Shown here one piece after another: positions 54,058-62,115 of a stretch of DNA of 63,145 nt. Position 1 is the first letter of the stretch; each line of letters starts with the position of its first letter. A program made the position numbers and the translations under genes. Under the pieces are notes generated by a model. The model made no database searches. It was not told the DNA's origin and was given only the letters and a program-made list of their open reading frames with translations. The stretch is from the IMG/VR virus record IMGVR_UViG_3300050821_013320, positions 1 through 63,145 of that record. One strand, 5' to 3'. Source of the DNA: a virus.

Positions 54058-54873
54058 TCACGGCCAACTGAGCGTCCCACTTCCACTCATAGAGAATCCA
54101 GAACAAGAATACGCTGCTGAATTGGCGGGAACCAAAACACCATTCAACATTGTAACCGGGTTCTGTGTCGCGTTGATCTGAATCGAGCACATCAGATTTT
54201 CATCCGGCAGTGTCGATGTTGGGATGGCAATCGAGTTGATCCCGATGTTGAAATACGCCGTGCCGTTTCCGCCGTTGAATAGATCCGCAGTGTAGGAGCC
54301 GGAATTCGCGCCGTAGGAATTGAAGCAGACCCACGTGATGCGGAGCGGGGTTTGAGCCACTTTCGACGCACGGCATGTCGCCTGCCCCACAGATGCGCTG
54401 AACCATGGGGTTGTGCCGGTGGAGGCGTTCACCTGAATTGCAACGGGATTTCCGGCTGTGGTCGGTACCGAGACGCCAGATAGCGAAGTGGCAGCGATAT
54501 TCGTGAGGCTGATCTGCTGCGCGCCGAGGGGTGCGTTTTGGGTGAGGATGATCGGGATGTTGGCGATCACTCCCGGCCCGAATGTCGTAGTCGTGCCGCC
54601 GATGGCGATGCAGATGAAGGTCGCCGGGTTGCAGGTGACTGTTTTTTGCGCCGCGGTCGATGCCGGACCCGCAACGACGTTTCCCAGCGTGAAACCCGCT
54701 GGCATGGAGAGAGACCAATTGAAACCGGCGATCGCCGGCGAAGACGTGTTGTTATTTGAGTAGACCACGCTCAGAACCAACTGGGAGCCGGGATAGGAGA
54801 AGGGTTCGGAGAGTGTGGGGGAAAGGGATTGTGCTGTACAGGAGAGTGTCAAAAAGAAGAAGAGTTTTTTCAT
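54058..54873 (-). CDS. Secreted cohesin-like beta protein (271 aa)
   Basis: Signal peptide MKKLFFFLTLSCTAQS. Residues 25-165 (PFSYPGSQLVLSVVYSNNNT, VIANIPIILTQNAPLGAQQI) have the strand order of cohesin or invasin-type Ig domains. The C-terminal half has CRASKVAQTPLRITWVCFNS with further cysteines. Possibly surface-binding. Confidence 0.6.
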   Translation of the reverse strand: MKKLFFFLTLSCTAQSLSPTLSEPFSYPGSQLVLSVVYSNNNTSSPAIAGFNWSLSMPAGFTLGNVVAGPASTAAQKTVTCNPATFICIAIGGTTTTFGPGVIANIPIILTQNAPLGAQQISLTNIAATSLSGVSVPTTAGNPVAIQVNASTGTTPWFSASVGQATCRASKVAQTPLRITWVCFNSYGANSGSYTADLFNGGNGTAYFNIGINSIAIPTSTLPDENLMCSIQINATQNPVTMLNGVLVPANSAAYSCSGFSMSGSGTLSWP

Positions 54874-55485
54874 GTTTTGGCCTCAGTCGGAACGTGGCTT
54901 CGCGTCGGAATCGGAGCGTTCGACCAGGAGGGGTTTGGGTTTACAATCGTGATCTCTTTTACCGACTAACAGCATTGCACCGATTTTGAATAGATCCGCC
55001 AAATCGTGATTACCGCTCTGCCGTCCACATCTTCGGCACGTCAGTTCGAAGGTCATGAACAATTCAACGCAACCGATCAGAGTGAGAAAGGAAACAAAGC
55101 CGATGATGTCATAGAACGTTGTCATTGGACCATCAGGTAGTAACCTTGCCCCTTCATAGGCGGTTTAAGTCCCATTTCGCGCCACCCGCGCTTCCATCCC
55201 GTTCCCCGAATCCGTTCCGAAAGCGGAGGATATCCCTCTTCGTTGAGTTCACCAAGTTGATGGCAGTCGATCATATCGCGGACAGTTTCATAGGGAATGT
55301 CATAACCCTGCGTTTCATTCGGAAGTATTTCGGGCCGGGGAATCAGACGCGCAGTATTGAATCCGACCAGGAGAATATATCCGTCACCGAGTTTGGTGCA
55401 AATCTCTCGGATGCTCACAAAAACCCCTCCTGGTCGAACGCTCAATCGGACCCGCGAAGCCGCGAGCCGGATGAGGCCAAAACAC
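54872..55485 (-). mobile_element. Repeat-bounded cassette 20
   Basis: R-L unit at 54872-54930 and L-R unit at 55427-55485, both A type. Cargo is two overlapping genes, 54883-55125 and 55122-55487. Confidence 0.75.
54883..55125 (-). CDS. Cassette gene: small membrane/zinc protein (80 aa)
   Basis: N-terminal membrane segment (DIIGFVSFLTLIGCVELFM), then CRRCGRQSG, a half zinc site, and the repeat tail KPLLVERSDSDAKPRSD. Overlaps the gene before it. Confidence 0.5.
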   Translation of the reverse strand: MTTFYDIIGFVSFLTLIGCVELFMTFELTCRRCGRQSGNHDLADLFKIGAMLLVGKRDHDCKPKPLLVERSDSDAKPRSD

Positions 55486-55487
55486 AA
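55122..55487 (-). CDS. Cassette gene: hypothetical protein (121 aa)
   Basis: TTG start directly after the ancestral stop of the peptidase gene (TGATTG). Head CFGLIRLAASRVRLSVRPGG is repeat-encoded. Core alpha/beta (YILLVGFNTARLIPRPEILP, YDIPYETVRDMIDCHQLGEL). No family is recognised. Confidence 0.5.
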   Translation of the reverse strand: MCFGLIRLAASRVRLSVRPGGVFVSIREICTKLGDGYILLVGFNTARLIPRPEILPNETQGYDIPYETVRDMIDCHQLGELNEEGYPPLSERIRGTGWKRGWREMGLKPPMKGQGYYLMVQ

Positions 55488-55553
55488 TCAACCTGTGACT
55501 ATGGCCAAATCCGCTTCCAACTGCTTCATATTGAACTGCCCTGGAGATAATCC
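55488..55553 (-). pseudogene. 3' remnant of the IS-split peptidase gene
   Basis: Joining this piece to the codons at the other end of the IS restores the end of the peptidase: ...DWIEQNGLS then PGQFNMKQLEADLAIVTG and TGA at 55490-55488. The fit in frame across the insertion, after removing one copy of the target duplication, is exact. Confidence 0.85.
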
Positions 55554-55595
55554 CGTGATTATATACTTGACGTAATGGTCAAAGTAGTTTAACAT

Positions 55596-55736
55596 CTACT
55601 TAGTGGCCTTTTTTCTTACCTTTGAAGCATCGGCTTTAGCTACTTCAGCCTTCATGTGCGCGACGATCTTAGGATGGAATAAGTGCTTGATCGCTTCGTC
55701 GTTAGTCATCTCTTTCGGATGCTTTTTCTTAGGCAT
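55596..55736 (-). CDS. Small basic IS passenger protein (46 aa)
   Basis: Sequence MPKKKHPKEMTNDEAIKHLF then a Lys/Ala-rich end. Divergent from the transposase with 10 bp between starts. Small basic reading frames at this place may be regulators of the transposase; not proven. Confidence 0.5.
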   Translation of the reverse strand: MPKKKHPKEMTNDEAIKHLFHPKIVAHMKAEVAKADASKVRKKATK

Positions 55737-55746
55737 ATAGAACCCC

Positions 55747-56658
55747 GTGGAAACGAACCTGATCGCTCTCTTTGAACAGTTTGGCGCGGATGACTCGAAA
55801 TGCCGCAAGTACCTTGAGGCTCTCAAATGGCCAACTGGCGCGAAGTGCCCGCGTTGCACCGATAAGACCGAGGTCTACGCACTTGCGGAGCGCGACCAAT
55901 ACCATTGCATGGCCTGCCATTATCACTTTTCGGTAACTGCTGGCTCGATCTTTCACGACTCCCATCTTCCCCTGTGGAAGTGGTTCTTGGCAACTTACAT
56001 GATGGTTGAGTCGAAGAAAGGTATCTCGGCTAACCAAATGAAACGCACTTTGAGCATCAGCTATAAGACCGCATGGTATCTCTGCCATCGTATCCGCAAG
56101 GCCATGCTGGAAGTTAATCCGAAGCCTATCGGAGCGGATGGTATCGTCGAACTGGACGAAACCTACGTGGGCGGCAAGAAGCGTTATGTGGGCCGTGGAA
56201 GCCTCGAAGGTAAGACCATGGTGCTCGGGGCTGTCGAACGTGGCGGGGAGATCAGGCTTCGCGTGGATCGCCGCAAGAAGGCCAGTAAAGAGGCGCTCCA
56301 TGGCTTTGCGATAGAAACGCTCTCGCCTGATACCGCTCGCATCATGACGGACGAAGCCCCCGGATACGTAGGGATCGCGGACGAAGATACGACGCATGAA
56401 ACCGTTAACCACCGCGCCGAAGAATGGGTTCGTGGCGATGTTCACACGAACTCGGTCGAGGGCGTATGGAGCCTGTTCAAGCGGTCTATCGTTGGTTCGT
56501 ATCATCAAGTCAGCACCAAACATCTTGACTCGTACCTCGATGAGTTTGAGTGGCGCTTCAACCAACGCGACAATCCGTACCTGTTTCGCGATACGCTGGT
56601 GCGCCTGCTTAACTCGCCGAAGATGGAGTTTAAGGAACTCATCGAGAAATCGGCTTAA
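55747..56658 (+). CDS. IS1595-family (ISXO2-like) transposase (303 aa)
   Basis: GTG start. N-terminal zinc ribbon (CPRCTDK, HCMACHYHFS), then the DDE domain: VELDETYVGGKKRYVGR (first D), MTDEAPGYVGIADED (second D) and NSVEGVWSLFKRSIVGSYHQ (E). Full length for the family, with no internal stop, so likely active. Confidence 0.93.
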   Translation: METNLIALFEQFGADDSKCRKYLEALKWPTGAKCPRCTDKTEVYALAERDQYHCMACHYHFSVTAGSIFHDSHLPLWKWFLATYMMVESKKGISANQMKRTLSISYKTAWYLCHRIRKAMLEVNPKPIGADGIVELDETYVGGKKRYVGRGSLEGKTMVLGAVERGGEIRLRVDRRKKASKEALHGFAIETLSPDTARIMTDEAPGYVGIADEDTTHETVNHRAEEWVRGDVHTNSVEGVWSLFKRSIVGSYHQVSTKHLDSYLDEFEWRFNQRDNPYLFRDTLVRLLNSPKMEFKELIEKSA

Positions 56659-57034
56659 CACTTCCCCGCTTGATGCGAATGAACTTCAACACGGAGACAG
56701 TCAAGCCAATAGCGAACGTTACAAAAAAGAACACAGACAGTATCTCCGAAGCCATGCATTCAGTGGTTAGTCTGCTTAGCATGGCCTGTTGATCCTTTAA
56801 TCCCTCAAGCGGAATAATTGTGGCATGCAATGTAATCCACGAACCAAACGATATACCAAAAAACGCAAGACAGACTGCCGTGACCAAGTTCATCGCCGCA
56901 ATATTATCCACCTGATCTTCGTTTAACGTAAAGATCCTCATGGTAGCTGGCACCATTTCAAATGCGACCGAGGAGCCAGTCGGAACGATGATTGGATTTG
57001 TGTTTCCCTCAAGTCTTTCCATATCAGGCTCCAT
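56639..57034 (-). CDS. IS passenger: two-helix membrane protein (about 131 aa)
   Basis: Starts MEPDMERLEG (57034) or at 57022. Two membrane segments (MNLVTAVCLAFFGISFGSWI and ILSVFFFVTFAIGLTVSVL) separated by a soluble loop. Its 3' end overlaps the transposase gene on the other strand by 20 bases. Function unknown. Confidence 0.55.
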   Translation of the reverse strand: MEPDMERLEGNTNPIIVPTGSSVAFEMVPATMRIFTLNEDQVDNIAAMNLVTAVCLAFFGISFGSWITLHATIIPLEGLKDQQAMLSRLTTECMASEILSVFFFVTFAIGLTVSVLKFIRIKRGSVKPISR

Positions 57035-57290
57035 ACCCCAGCAGGTTGCCCAAGCCGAGCACAAATGCGTTGTACAGAACCGTGTTGCCGCAGTTTTGGC
57101 AACTCACGGCGATCATCGGAAGGAACGGTTCCGATCCTGAGCCATACAGTGGAGGTCCAATCGGAAGATGAACTGGACCTGGAGCGAGCATCCACCCTGT
57201 CGTCTGACGACAAATCGGGCAGGGAACCCCTAAGTTTTTCTCGCGTAATTTTTCTACAATTCTTGATTGCTGATCGGGGCTGAATTGCAT
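57024..57290 (-). CDS. IS passenger: zinc-ribbon protein (88 aa)
   Basis: CPICRQTTGW and SCQNCGNTVLYN form a four-cysteine zinc ribbon. The sequence ends in a hydrophobic stretch (LYNAFVLGLGNLLGYGA). First of the two passenger genes; lies just inside the right end of the IS. Confidence 0.6.
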   Translation of the reverse strand: MQFSPDQQSRIVEKLREKNLGVPCPICRQTTGWMLAPGPVHLPIGPPLYGSGSEPFLPMIAVSCQNCGNTVLYNAFVLGLGNLLGYGA

Positions 57291-57331
57291 GCCGCAAGAC
57301 TAACATATATTGCCTCAAGTAAACAATCACG

Positions 57332-58056
57332 GATAATCCGTTCTGTTCAATCCAATCGAGCGAAAGCACCGCGTAGAGCTCGTCACAGTAGTCTGAGAAA
57401 AAGTTGTGCGACATCTTCAACACCGAACCCCACGTGATGCACGTAAGCGATTCAGGCGACACCGCAACGACCGGAACGCAATGTCCACCCCAGCTCCCCG
57501 GTTGGCCATTCTGTGAAGCGGTTCCGCCATCGGGAACAGTCCATGAATCGAATCCCTGCACCGACGTCGGCAATTGAACGCCCATGTAGACGTTGCCGAA
57601 TAGCATGACGGCTTCGCGGACTTCCAAAGCGTTCTTGGGATTCACCGACACGTAGGCGAAGATCTTGTGCCCGCCGATTCCGGTTTGACGCCAGTAATTC
57701 AGCATGTCCAACAGCGTGGCGCCGTTGTCCGTGGCGTTCGTTTGCGGGTTCGATGCGTTGTCTGGAACGTAGCCGCCTACGGTTGGATCTTCATAGGCTT
57801 TGAGGATGTCTGCGGGCGCGGGGATGAATGGATTCCCGGCGTAGGTGGTCCACTGTTCGATACAGTGTCCTGCGGCCGCCGGCACGCAGTCGCCTATTGA
57901 ATCGTTGAAGTACATCGGCCAACGGTTTGCCGGATCGATTTTTGTGAGCCACGATACTTCGGGTGGAACCACGATTTGCCCGGTGCGGTAGCGGGACATT
58001 CGAAGAGTTCGGTGATCGAAACGGGGTACTGTTTTTCCTAGTTTATAAACTTCCAT
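57332..58056 (-). pseudogene. Papain-like cysteine peptidase-type gene, split by IS
   Basis: ATG at 58056 after the R box (GGAGGCTAAAAAC). N-terminal YFNDSIGDCVPAAAGHCIEQ places a cysteine as in C1-type or C39-like folds; GSWGGHCVPVVAVSPESLTC places the histidine; ITWGSVLKMSHNFFSDYCDE the Trp/Asn region. Typical length is about 245 residues. The IS cuts it 16 residues before its end, so the present frame runs into IS sequence. Known in phages and soil bacteria; substrate unknown. Confidence 0.75.
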
Positions 58057-58404
58057 GTTTTTAGCCTCCTTCGGCTGTGTGGCTTCGTGGAGAGTCGGAG
58101 CGCCCGACCAGGAGAGGTACTGCGGACTTCCGGCCACGATGCGGACGCTGATCCCACCAGTGATCCATCGTGTCCACGTACAGAGGTAGGCCGAGCACCA
58201 GATCTATTCGTCGAATGAGCGCGATCAGTCGCTCACGTTCCCTGATCAGGCGCGGTAGTTCGGCCAGTTGCGCATCTAATTGCCTGATCCGTTCCTCTTG
58301 CTCCTCACACGCGAGTTTTAGAAGTTCGGTGGTAGAATCCGTGTCTCTTGGTCGAACGCTCTCGACCTCGCGCGAAGGACTCGACTCCGATGAGGCCAAC
58401 TTAT
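58055..58404 (-). mobile_element. Repeat-bounded cassette 21
   Basis: R-L G-type unit at 58055-58114 and L-R A-type unit at 58345-58404 (CTCTTGG). Cargo is the gene 58061-58420. Confidence 0.8.
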
Positions 58405-58420
58405 TATTTTCGTCGCTCAT
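58061..58420 (-). CDS. Cassette gene: coiled-coil protein (119 aa)
   Basis: ATG at 58420; head MSDENNKLASSESSPSREVE and tail VPLLVGRSDSPRSHTAEGG are largely repeat. Core: CEEQEERIRQLDAQLAELPR and RERERLIALIRRIDLVLGL, an antiparallel coiled coil. Overlaps the previous gene by 17 bases. Confidence 0.55.
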   Translation of the reverse strand: MSDENNKLASSESSPSREVESVRPRDTDSTTELLKLACEEQEERIRQLDAQLAELPRLIRERERLIALIRRIDLVLGLPLYVDTMDHWWDQRPHRGRKSAVPLLVGRSDSPRSHTAEGG

Positions 58421-58580
58421 TGAGTTTCCGTTCAACCTCTGCCATTTCCGCGTCATGCGCTTTTTGAGCGTCCGGGTGCGTCCATCCTTGTTCGCGGGTG
58501 AATCCGTGTCCTCTCATGGGGTGATTCAGCCACTCTGCTTCTGTGTGCCAGCGTTGGGAGATGCAGGCTGGGCAGTTCAT
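58404..58580 (-). CDS. Small zinc-knuckle protein (58 aa)
   Basis: Starts MNCPACISQRWHTEAEWLNH, at the R end of the next unit with the ATG overlapping the previous stop, and ends DAEMAEVERKLNERRK. CPAC plus two histidines may hold a zinc ion. Frame was found by reading the gap between two cassettes. Confidence 0.5.
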   Translation of the reverse strand: MNCPACISQRWHTEAEWLNHPMRGHGFTREQGWTHPDAQKAHDAEMAEVERKLNERRK

Positions 58581-58864
58581 GTTTTGGCCTCCGTCGAATT
58601 CTCGGATTCGTCGGACTGAGAGCGCCCGACCAGGAGGGAATCTGTCTCTACATAGATGGCCAATGCAGCGTTTTTATCGGCGATCACCGTGACCACTAAA
58701 TCGCGAAGGCCAAACAAATACAAACAACGCGTCCAGATCGGGAGGCGAGGCCGAAGGTCATGGCGATGGGACCCCGGCCATTCGATTTTGGCAGGAGACA
58801 GTCTCCCTCCTGGTCGAACGCTCTCAACCATCGGCGAAGTCGGGATGTTCGATGAGGCCGACAT
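58577..58864 (-). CDS. Cassette gene: hypothetical protein (95 aa)
   Basis: Head MSASSNIPTSPMVESVRPGG and tail SLLVGRSQSDESENSTEAKT are repeat-encoded. The unique core (RPRLPIWTRCLYLFGLRDLV, VTVIADKNAALAIYVE) is alpha/beta and about 45 residues long. Confidence 0.5.
   Translation of the reverse strand: MSASSNIPTSPMVESVRPGGRLSPAKIEWPGSHRHDLRPRLPIWTRCLYLFGLRDLVVTVIADKNAALAIYVETDSLLVGRSQSDESENSTEAKT
58579..58864 (-). mobile_element. Repeat-bounded cassette 22
   Basis: R-L G-type unit at 58579-58636 and L-R A-type unit at 58807-58864. Cargo is the gene 58577-58864. Confidence 0.8.
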
Positions 58865-58872
58865 AAAATGCT

Positions 58873-59400
58873 TTAGTGCTTGATGAGTCCCTTAGCCTTC
58901 ACCGCCGTCTGATCAAACTTATTTCGCAATGCTCCAAGAGCATGCCGATCCCCTGAAGACAACTTCACCCGCTCCCCTCCATGCTCTGAAACTAGCTTCT
59001 TTGCATGGGGCGTGTTGAACTGCGAGAGAAACAGGTTAACCGCCGATTCAATTGCTTTCACAATGGCTTCGACTTCCGGCCCAACCGTGGGACCAAGCGC
59101 CGGCGTTGCGACGGCCGCGAAATAGCCGATGATCTTTTCAGACTTTTGTGCTGTGGTATCGTTTGTCAGAAGTTCCGCCGATGATTTGGAGGCCGCTTCG
59201 CTCACCGATGCAGTGTAAGCCAGAATGATGTTGCCGATGCCGGGTTGGATCACGCCTCCGGCTTCCAAAATGGGGATGGCCACGGTTGCCGCTGTGCAGG
59301 CGTCGGAGATGAGCATGAGCGGAGCCGGTGCGGAGCATCCGGTGAAGAGAAGAGTGGTTAAGATTGTGAAGATCAGGGTTGATTGGTAGAGTGTTTTCAT
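58873..59400 (-). CDS. Lipoprotein (175 aa)
   Basis: Signal peptide with lipobox LLFTGCSAPAP. The mature part is helical (AATVAIPILEAGGVIQPGIG, AVATPALGPTVGPEVEAIVK). Membrane-anchored lipoprotein of unknown role; phage-encoded lipoproteins may act in superinfection exclusion, but no match is claimed. Confidence 0.65.
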   Translation of the reverse strand: MKTLYQSTLIFTILTTLLFTGCSAPAPLMLISDACTAATVAIPILEAGGVIQPGIGNIILAYTASVSEAASKSSAELLTNDTTAQKSEKIIGYFAAVATPALGPTVGPEVEAIVKAIESAVNLFLSQFNTPHAKKLVSEHGGERVKLSSGDRHALGALRNKFDQTAVKAKGLIKH

Positions 59401-59804
59401 TTTTTTGGCCTCAGTCCGGTTTTGTCTTTGCGTGTGGTTTTAGCCGTTCGACCAGGAGCGGTTTTGGATCGCTTGCTGAACGAGGCTTCAAGATCGGCTT
59501 GAGTGCGTTCGGCCAGCTTTATCGCGGGATCGAGATCGTTGTCGATGATCGACTGGAGGATTTCTAGGTCCTTCGAAGAATCGCAATACTTGAACGCTTC
59601 ATGTAGACCAGCAGTGATCACTCCCAGACGGACACCGGCGCGGTCCGCGTAGCGTTCGAGCGCCTTCTGTTCGTCCGTCAGTTTCGCGAGTCGTCGTCTC
59701 CGGTATCGCACTAATCCGTCTCCTGGTCGAACGCTCAACCGGACCCCGCGAAGCCGCAAGCCCGATGAGGCTAAAGTATCATTTCCCTCGTCTCTGCCGC
59801 ACAA
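59397..59804 (-). CDS. Cassette gene: helical protein (135 aa)
   Basis: Head TLASSGLRLRGVRLSVRPGD is repeat-encoded, tail KTAPGRTAKTTRKDKTGLRP likewise. Core is helical (KLTDEQKALERYADRAGVRL, KYCDSSKDLEILQSIIDND). Start may be downstream near 59718. Overlaps the lipoprotein start. Confidence 0.5.
   Translation of the reverse strand: MCGRDEGNDTLASSGLRLRGVRLSVRPGDGLVRYRRRRLAKLTDEQKALERYADRAGVRLGVITAGLHEAFKYCDSSKDLEILQSIIDNDLDPAIKLAERTQADLEASFSKRSKTAPGRTAKTTRKDKTGLRPKK
59399..59779 (-). mobile_element. Repeat-bounded cassette 23
   Basis: R-L unit at 59399-59458 and L-R unit at 59720-59779, both A type. Cargo is the gene 59397-59804. Confidence 0.75.
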
Positions 59805-60060
59805 CGATCTGCTTCCGTGCTTTAACTACAAGCGGGATCTCATGCTCTTTCAGAGTTTCATTCAATTGGAACGCCGCGCCTTCCGCCTGGACTTTGTTGA
59901 GTCCTACTTGAACTGATCCGATGGCGTTTGAGTCGGGATCGGAGCCCTCCACAATCAAGAGGATGTATTCCGCGTCGGCTGCGTCAACTTTCTGCCGGAC
60001 CACAATTCCGATGATCACCCCAAGCAGGCCGGCCGCGCAATGGATGAGCAGCCGTTTCAT
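59779..60060 (-). CDS. Small secreted or membrane protein (93 aa)
   Basis: N-terminal hydrophobic segment (LLIHCAAGLLGVIIGIVV) then alpha/beta (AEYILLIVEGSDPDSNAIGS) and a basic end (VVKARKQIVVRQRRGK). Overlaps the previous stop by ATGA. Confidence 0.55.
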   Translation of the reverse strand: MKRLLIHCAAGLLGVIIGIVVRQKVDAADAEYILLIVEGSDPDSNAIGSVQVGLNKVQAEGAAFQLNETLKEHEIPLVVKARKQIVVRQRRGK

Positions 60061-60335
60061 TTCCGTGCCGATTCCGCCCCGGCCGTCGAACCCGTCACAA
60101 TAGCAGAAATCTGATCAAACGGAGCCGAGCTGGGAGGCGGCAAATACCGGTAGAGAGTGGCTCCCATGGATTCCCAGAGCAGTTCCGCGGCTTCAGGCGG
60201 GTAGTACATGCCTTGTTTTCGGATCACCTGCAACGCTGCAACGGCAACGGTGAGATTCTGGTTTGATCCATCCGGTGGGGTTACCGGGATGAGTAGGGCT
60301 AAGACTTGGTCTGTGATGGATACGATATTTCTCAT
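60057..60335 (-). CDS. Hypothetical protein (92 aa)
   Basis: ATG at 60335 follows GGAGGCC of a G-type R box; the longer open frame upstream is a shadow. Helical (LALLIPVTPPDGSNQNLTVA, VAALQVIRKQGMYYPPEAAE). No recognised family. Confidence 0.5.
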   Translation of the reverse strand: MRNIVSITDQVLALLIPVTPPDGSNQNLTVAVAALQVIRKQGMYYPPEAAELLWESMGATLYRYLPPPSSAPFDQISAIVTGSTAGAESARK

Positions 60336-61004
60336 GTTTTGGCCTCCTTCGGCTGTGAGAGATTTCTGATCGAGATCGCCCGACCAGGAGGAATTATTTA
60401 TTTTTCTTCGTGTCGCGGAAACCGGGTTCATCCCATCGCTCGATGACGAAACCGACGTCCGGATCGGAACGCAATCGGACATACAGGAACGGATCGGGAT
60501 CGGTGTCAACTGCACCTATGTAGAACTGCGCATCGACTCCGCAACGATCAACTATTCGCTCGATCGTGATCATTACTGGCAATGGGATCGGATCGGTGTA
60601 TACGCCGTCGGACAATGCTCCATAGAGCGTAGGATGATTAACCGTGGTCAGTCTCACAATCGGATGTCGGGATTGATCGTCTGCGCGGAGAGGAAACCAT
60701 TTCCAATAGCCTTTCTTGGCATCCATATAGCGTTCCACCGCAGATCGGTCAATAGCCCCGATCATCAGTTCGTTGAGAATTCCGGCGAGAAGGGTATCTT
60801 TGGTGGCAGGCTTCAACCTCACGCCCACCTTCTCGGCGATTCTGATATATTCTTGTGTCGAATACTCGATGCCCGGTTCATCACCAATCGCAACCTTCGC
60901 AAATGGGTCCGTCTTTGTTCTTCGTAGAAGTGAAAACATAAACCTCTCCTGGTCGAACGTTCGAAACTACTATCGAAGCCTCAAACGCGATGAGGCCAAA
61001 ACAT
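60334..61004 (-). mobile_element. Repeat-bounded cassette 24
   Basis: R-L G-type unit at 60334-60390 and L-R A-type unit at 60946-61004. Cargo is the gene 60394-60939. Confidence 0.8.
60394..60939 (-). CDS. Cassette gene: hypothetical protein (181 aa)
   Basis: Starts MFSLLRRTKTDPFAKVAIGD, 8 bp inside the L box whose AGGAG-like GAGAGG precedes it. Helical N-terminal half, beta-rich C-terminal half (PVMITIERIVDRCGVDAQFY, FLYVRLRSDPDVGFVIERWD). Not altered by repeat peptides. No family is recognised. Confidence 0.55.
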   Translation of the reverse strand: MFSLLRRTKTDPFAKVAIGDEPGIEYSTQEYIRIAEKVGVRLKPATKDTLLAGILNELMIGAIDRSAVERYMDAKKGYWKWFPLRADDQSRHPIVRLTTVNHPTLYGALSDGVYTDPIPLPVMITIERIVDRCGVDAQFYIGAVDTDPDPFLYVRLRSDPDVGFVIERWDEPGFRDTKKNK

Positions 61005-62113
61005 CAAACCAGACTCCGTTCCGACCCATATAAATTCGGGTCATCTTCCGAACGCGAAATAAAGTATCTTCGAATGTCATCCCTCAACGCCGGCTTGTCT
61101 GGAGTCAACTGATAAATTCCCTGGTAATCCGGCCGCAGATCCGTCGTCGGCGCAAACTTGTTTCTCACCAAAATGTGATCCCGGCTCGAGTATGCCCGTT
61201 TCGTCTTCGATCCGTGGAAATGGTGGATTGCATGGCAGTCCACGTACCCGATATTCTTTTTTAGCTTCGCGGCGTTGTTCTGCCAGGCGACAATCGCTTT
61301 TCGGTAATCATCGGTGTAGCCGTCCACGTGCATATCGGGAGCGTCTTCACCGACGAGGCCGAACGTCATGAACCAGTCGCCGTGTCCAAGAATACACTTA
61401 TCGAGCAATCCGCCAACGGTATCGAAAGCGCTCCGTCTGAAAGCCCACATGCCACCAGTCGCTCCGACCCCACGCGGACCTCCAATTGCCCCGTAATAGT
61501 GATCGTCACCGACCGGCGTTCTCCATCCACCGTTTGAAAACCCGCTAGGTAGGCGATATCCGTTTTGAATATACGTGAACGCGAAGCCGGCGCTGTGCCG
61601 GAGAGGGAGGTGTCCGGTTCCATAGGTTTCTCCTGAGAGATCGGTGTAGGTGCTGAAGGGCTGCACGAAGTCGTAGTGCTGCAACTGGTGGATGGTTTCG
61701 AGCGCCCAGTCATGGCGCGTCAGATGAAAATCGGCATCCACGTAGGCGCCGTACTTCCAGTCTGCCGGAAATTGTTGGATCACTCGGTTGAGGATGTTTT
61801 CCTTGTGGAAGAGTTCGCAGGTGGTCCGCAGTTGGATGTTCGAAATGCCCGGTCGGGTGGGATTGATCCACGATTTCCCAAGATCTTCCGTAACTTCGAA
61901 CGGTCGCGCGCCGTAGGCCAGCTCCCCGACGTAGAGTTTCACGTTGGCCGATCCTGCTAGGTGCCGGATGCAGTCGTTTGCCAGCTCTCGGCGGGTTCTC
62001 CAGCGGAAGGGGTTTGAGTAGCAGACTGCTACGTGTAAGGTTTGGTCTTCGGACCACTCCTGGAAAGGCGAATGGACATCCGGGTGTTGAATGGCGTGGT
62101 TGACCGGGGGCAT
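61004..62113 (-). CDS. Glycosyltransferase-like protein (369 aa)
   Basis: GT-A features: ILNRVIQQFPADWKYGAYVDADFHLTR region with the DXD-like DAD, then ATGGMWAFRRSAFDTVGGLL and ILGHGDWFMTFGLVGEDAPD, as in galactosyltransferase-like C-terminal regions. About 370 residues, no membrane segment. Likely decorates a glycan together with the 27.9-30.3 kb set. Confidence 0.7.
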   Translation of the reverse strand: MPPVNHAIQHPDVHSPFQEWSEDQTLHVAVCYSNPFRWRTRRELANDCIRHLAGSANVKLYVGELAYGARPFEVTEDLGKSWINPTRPGISNIQLRTTCELFHKENILNRVIQQFPADWKYGAYVDADFHLTRHDWALETIHQLQHYDFVQPFSTYTDLSGETYGTGHLPLRHSAGFAFTYIQNGYRLPSGFSNGGWRTPVGDDHYYGAIGGPRGVGATGGMWAFRRSAFDTVGGLLDKCILGHGDWFMTFGLVGEDAPDMHVDGYTDDYRKAIVAWQNNAAKLKKNIGYVDCHAIHHFHGSKTKRAYSSRDHILVRNKFAPTTDLRPDYQGIYQLTPDKPALRDDIRRYFISRSEDDPNLYGSERSLV

Positions 62114-62115
62114 GA

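Larger units (their letters stand above)
55554..57331 (+). mobile_element. IS1595-family insertion sequence with passenger genes (1778 bp)
   Basis: Imperfect inverted ends start CGTGATTATATACTTGACG (left, 55554-55576) and CGTGATTGTTTACTTGAGG (right, 57331-57309, reverse strand). The 8-bp target duplication GATAATCC lies at 55546-55553 and 57332-57339. Eight-base duplications are normal for the IS1595 family. Besides the transposase it carries three small genes on the other strand. Confidence 0.92.
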
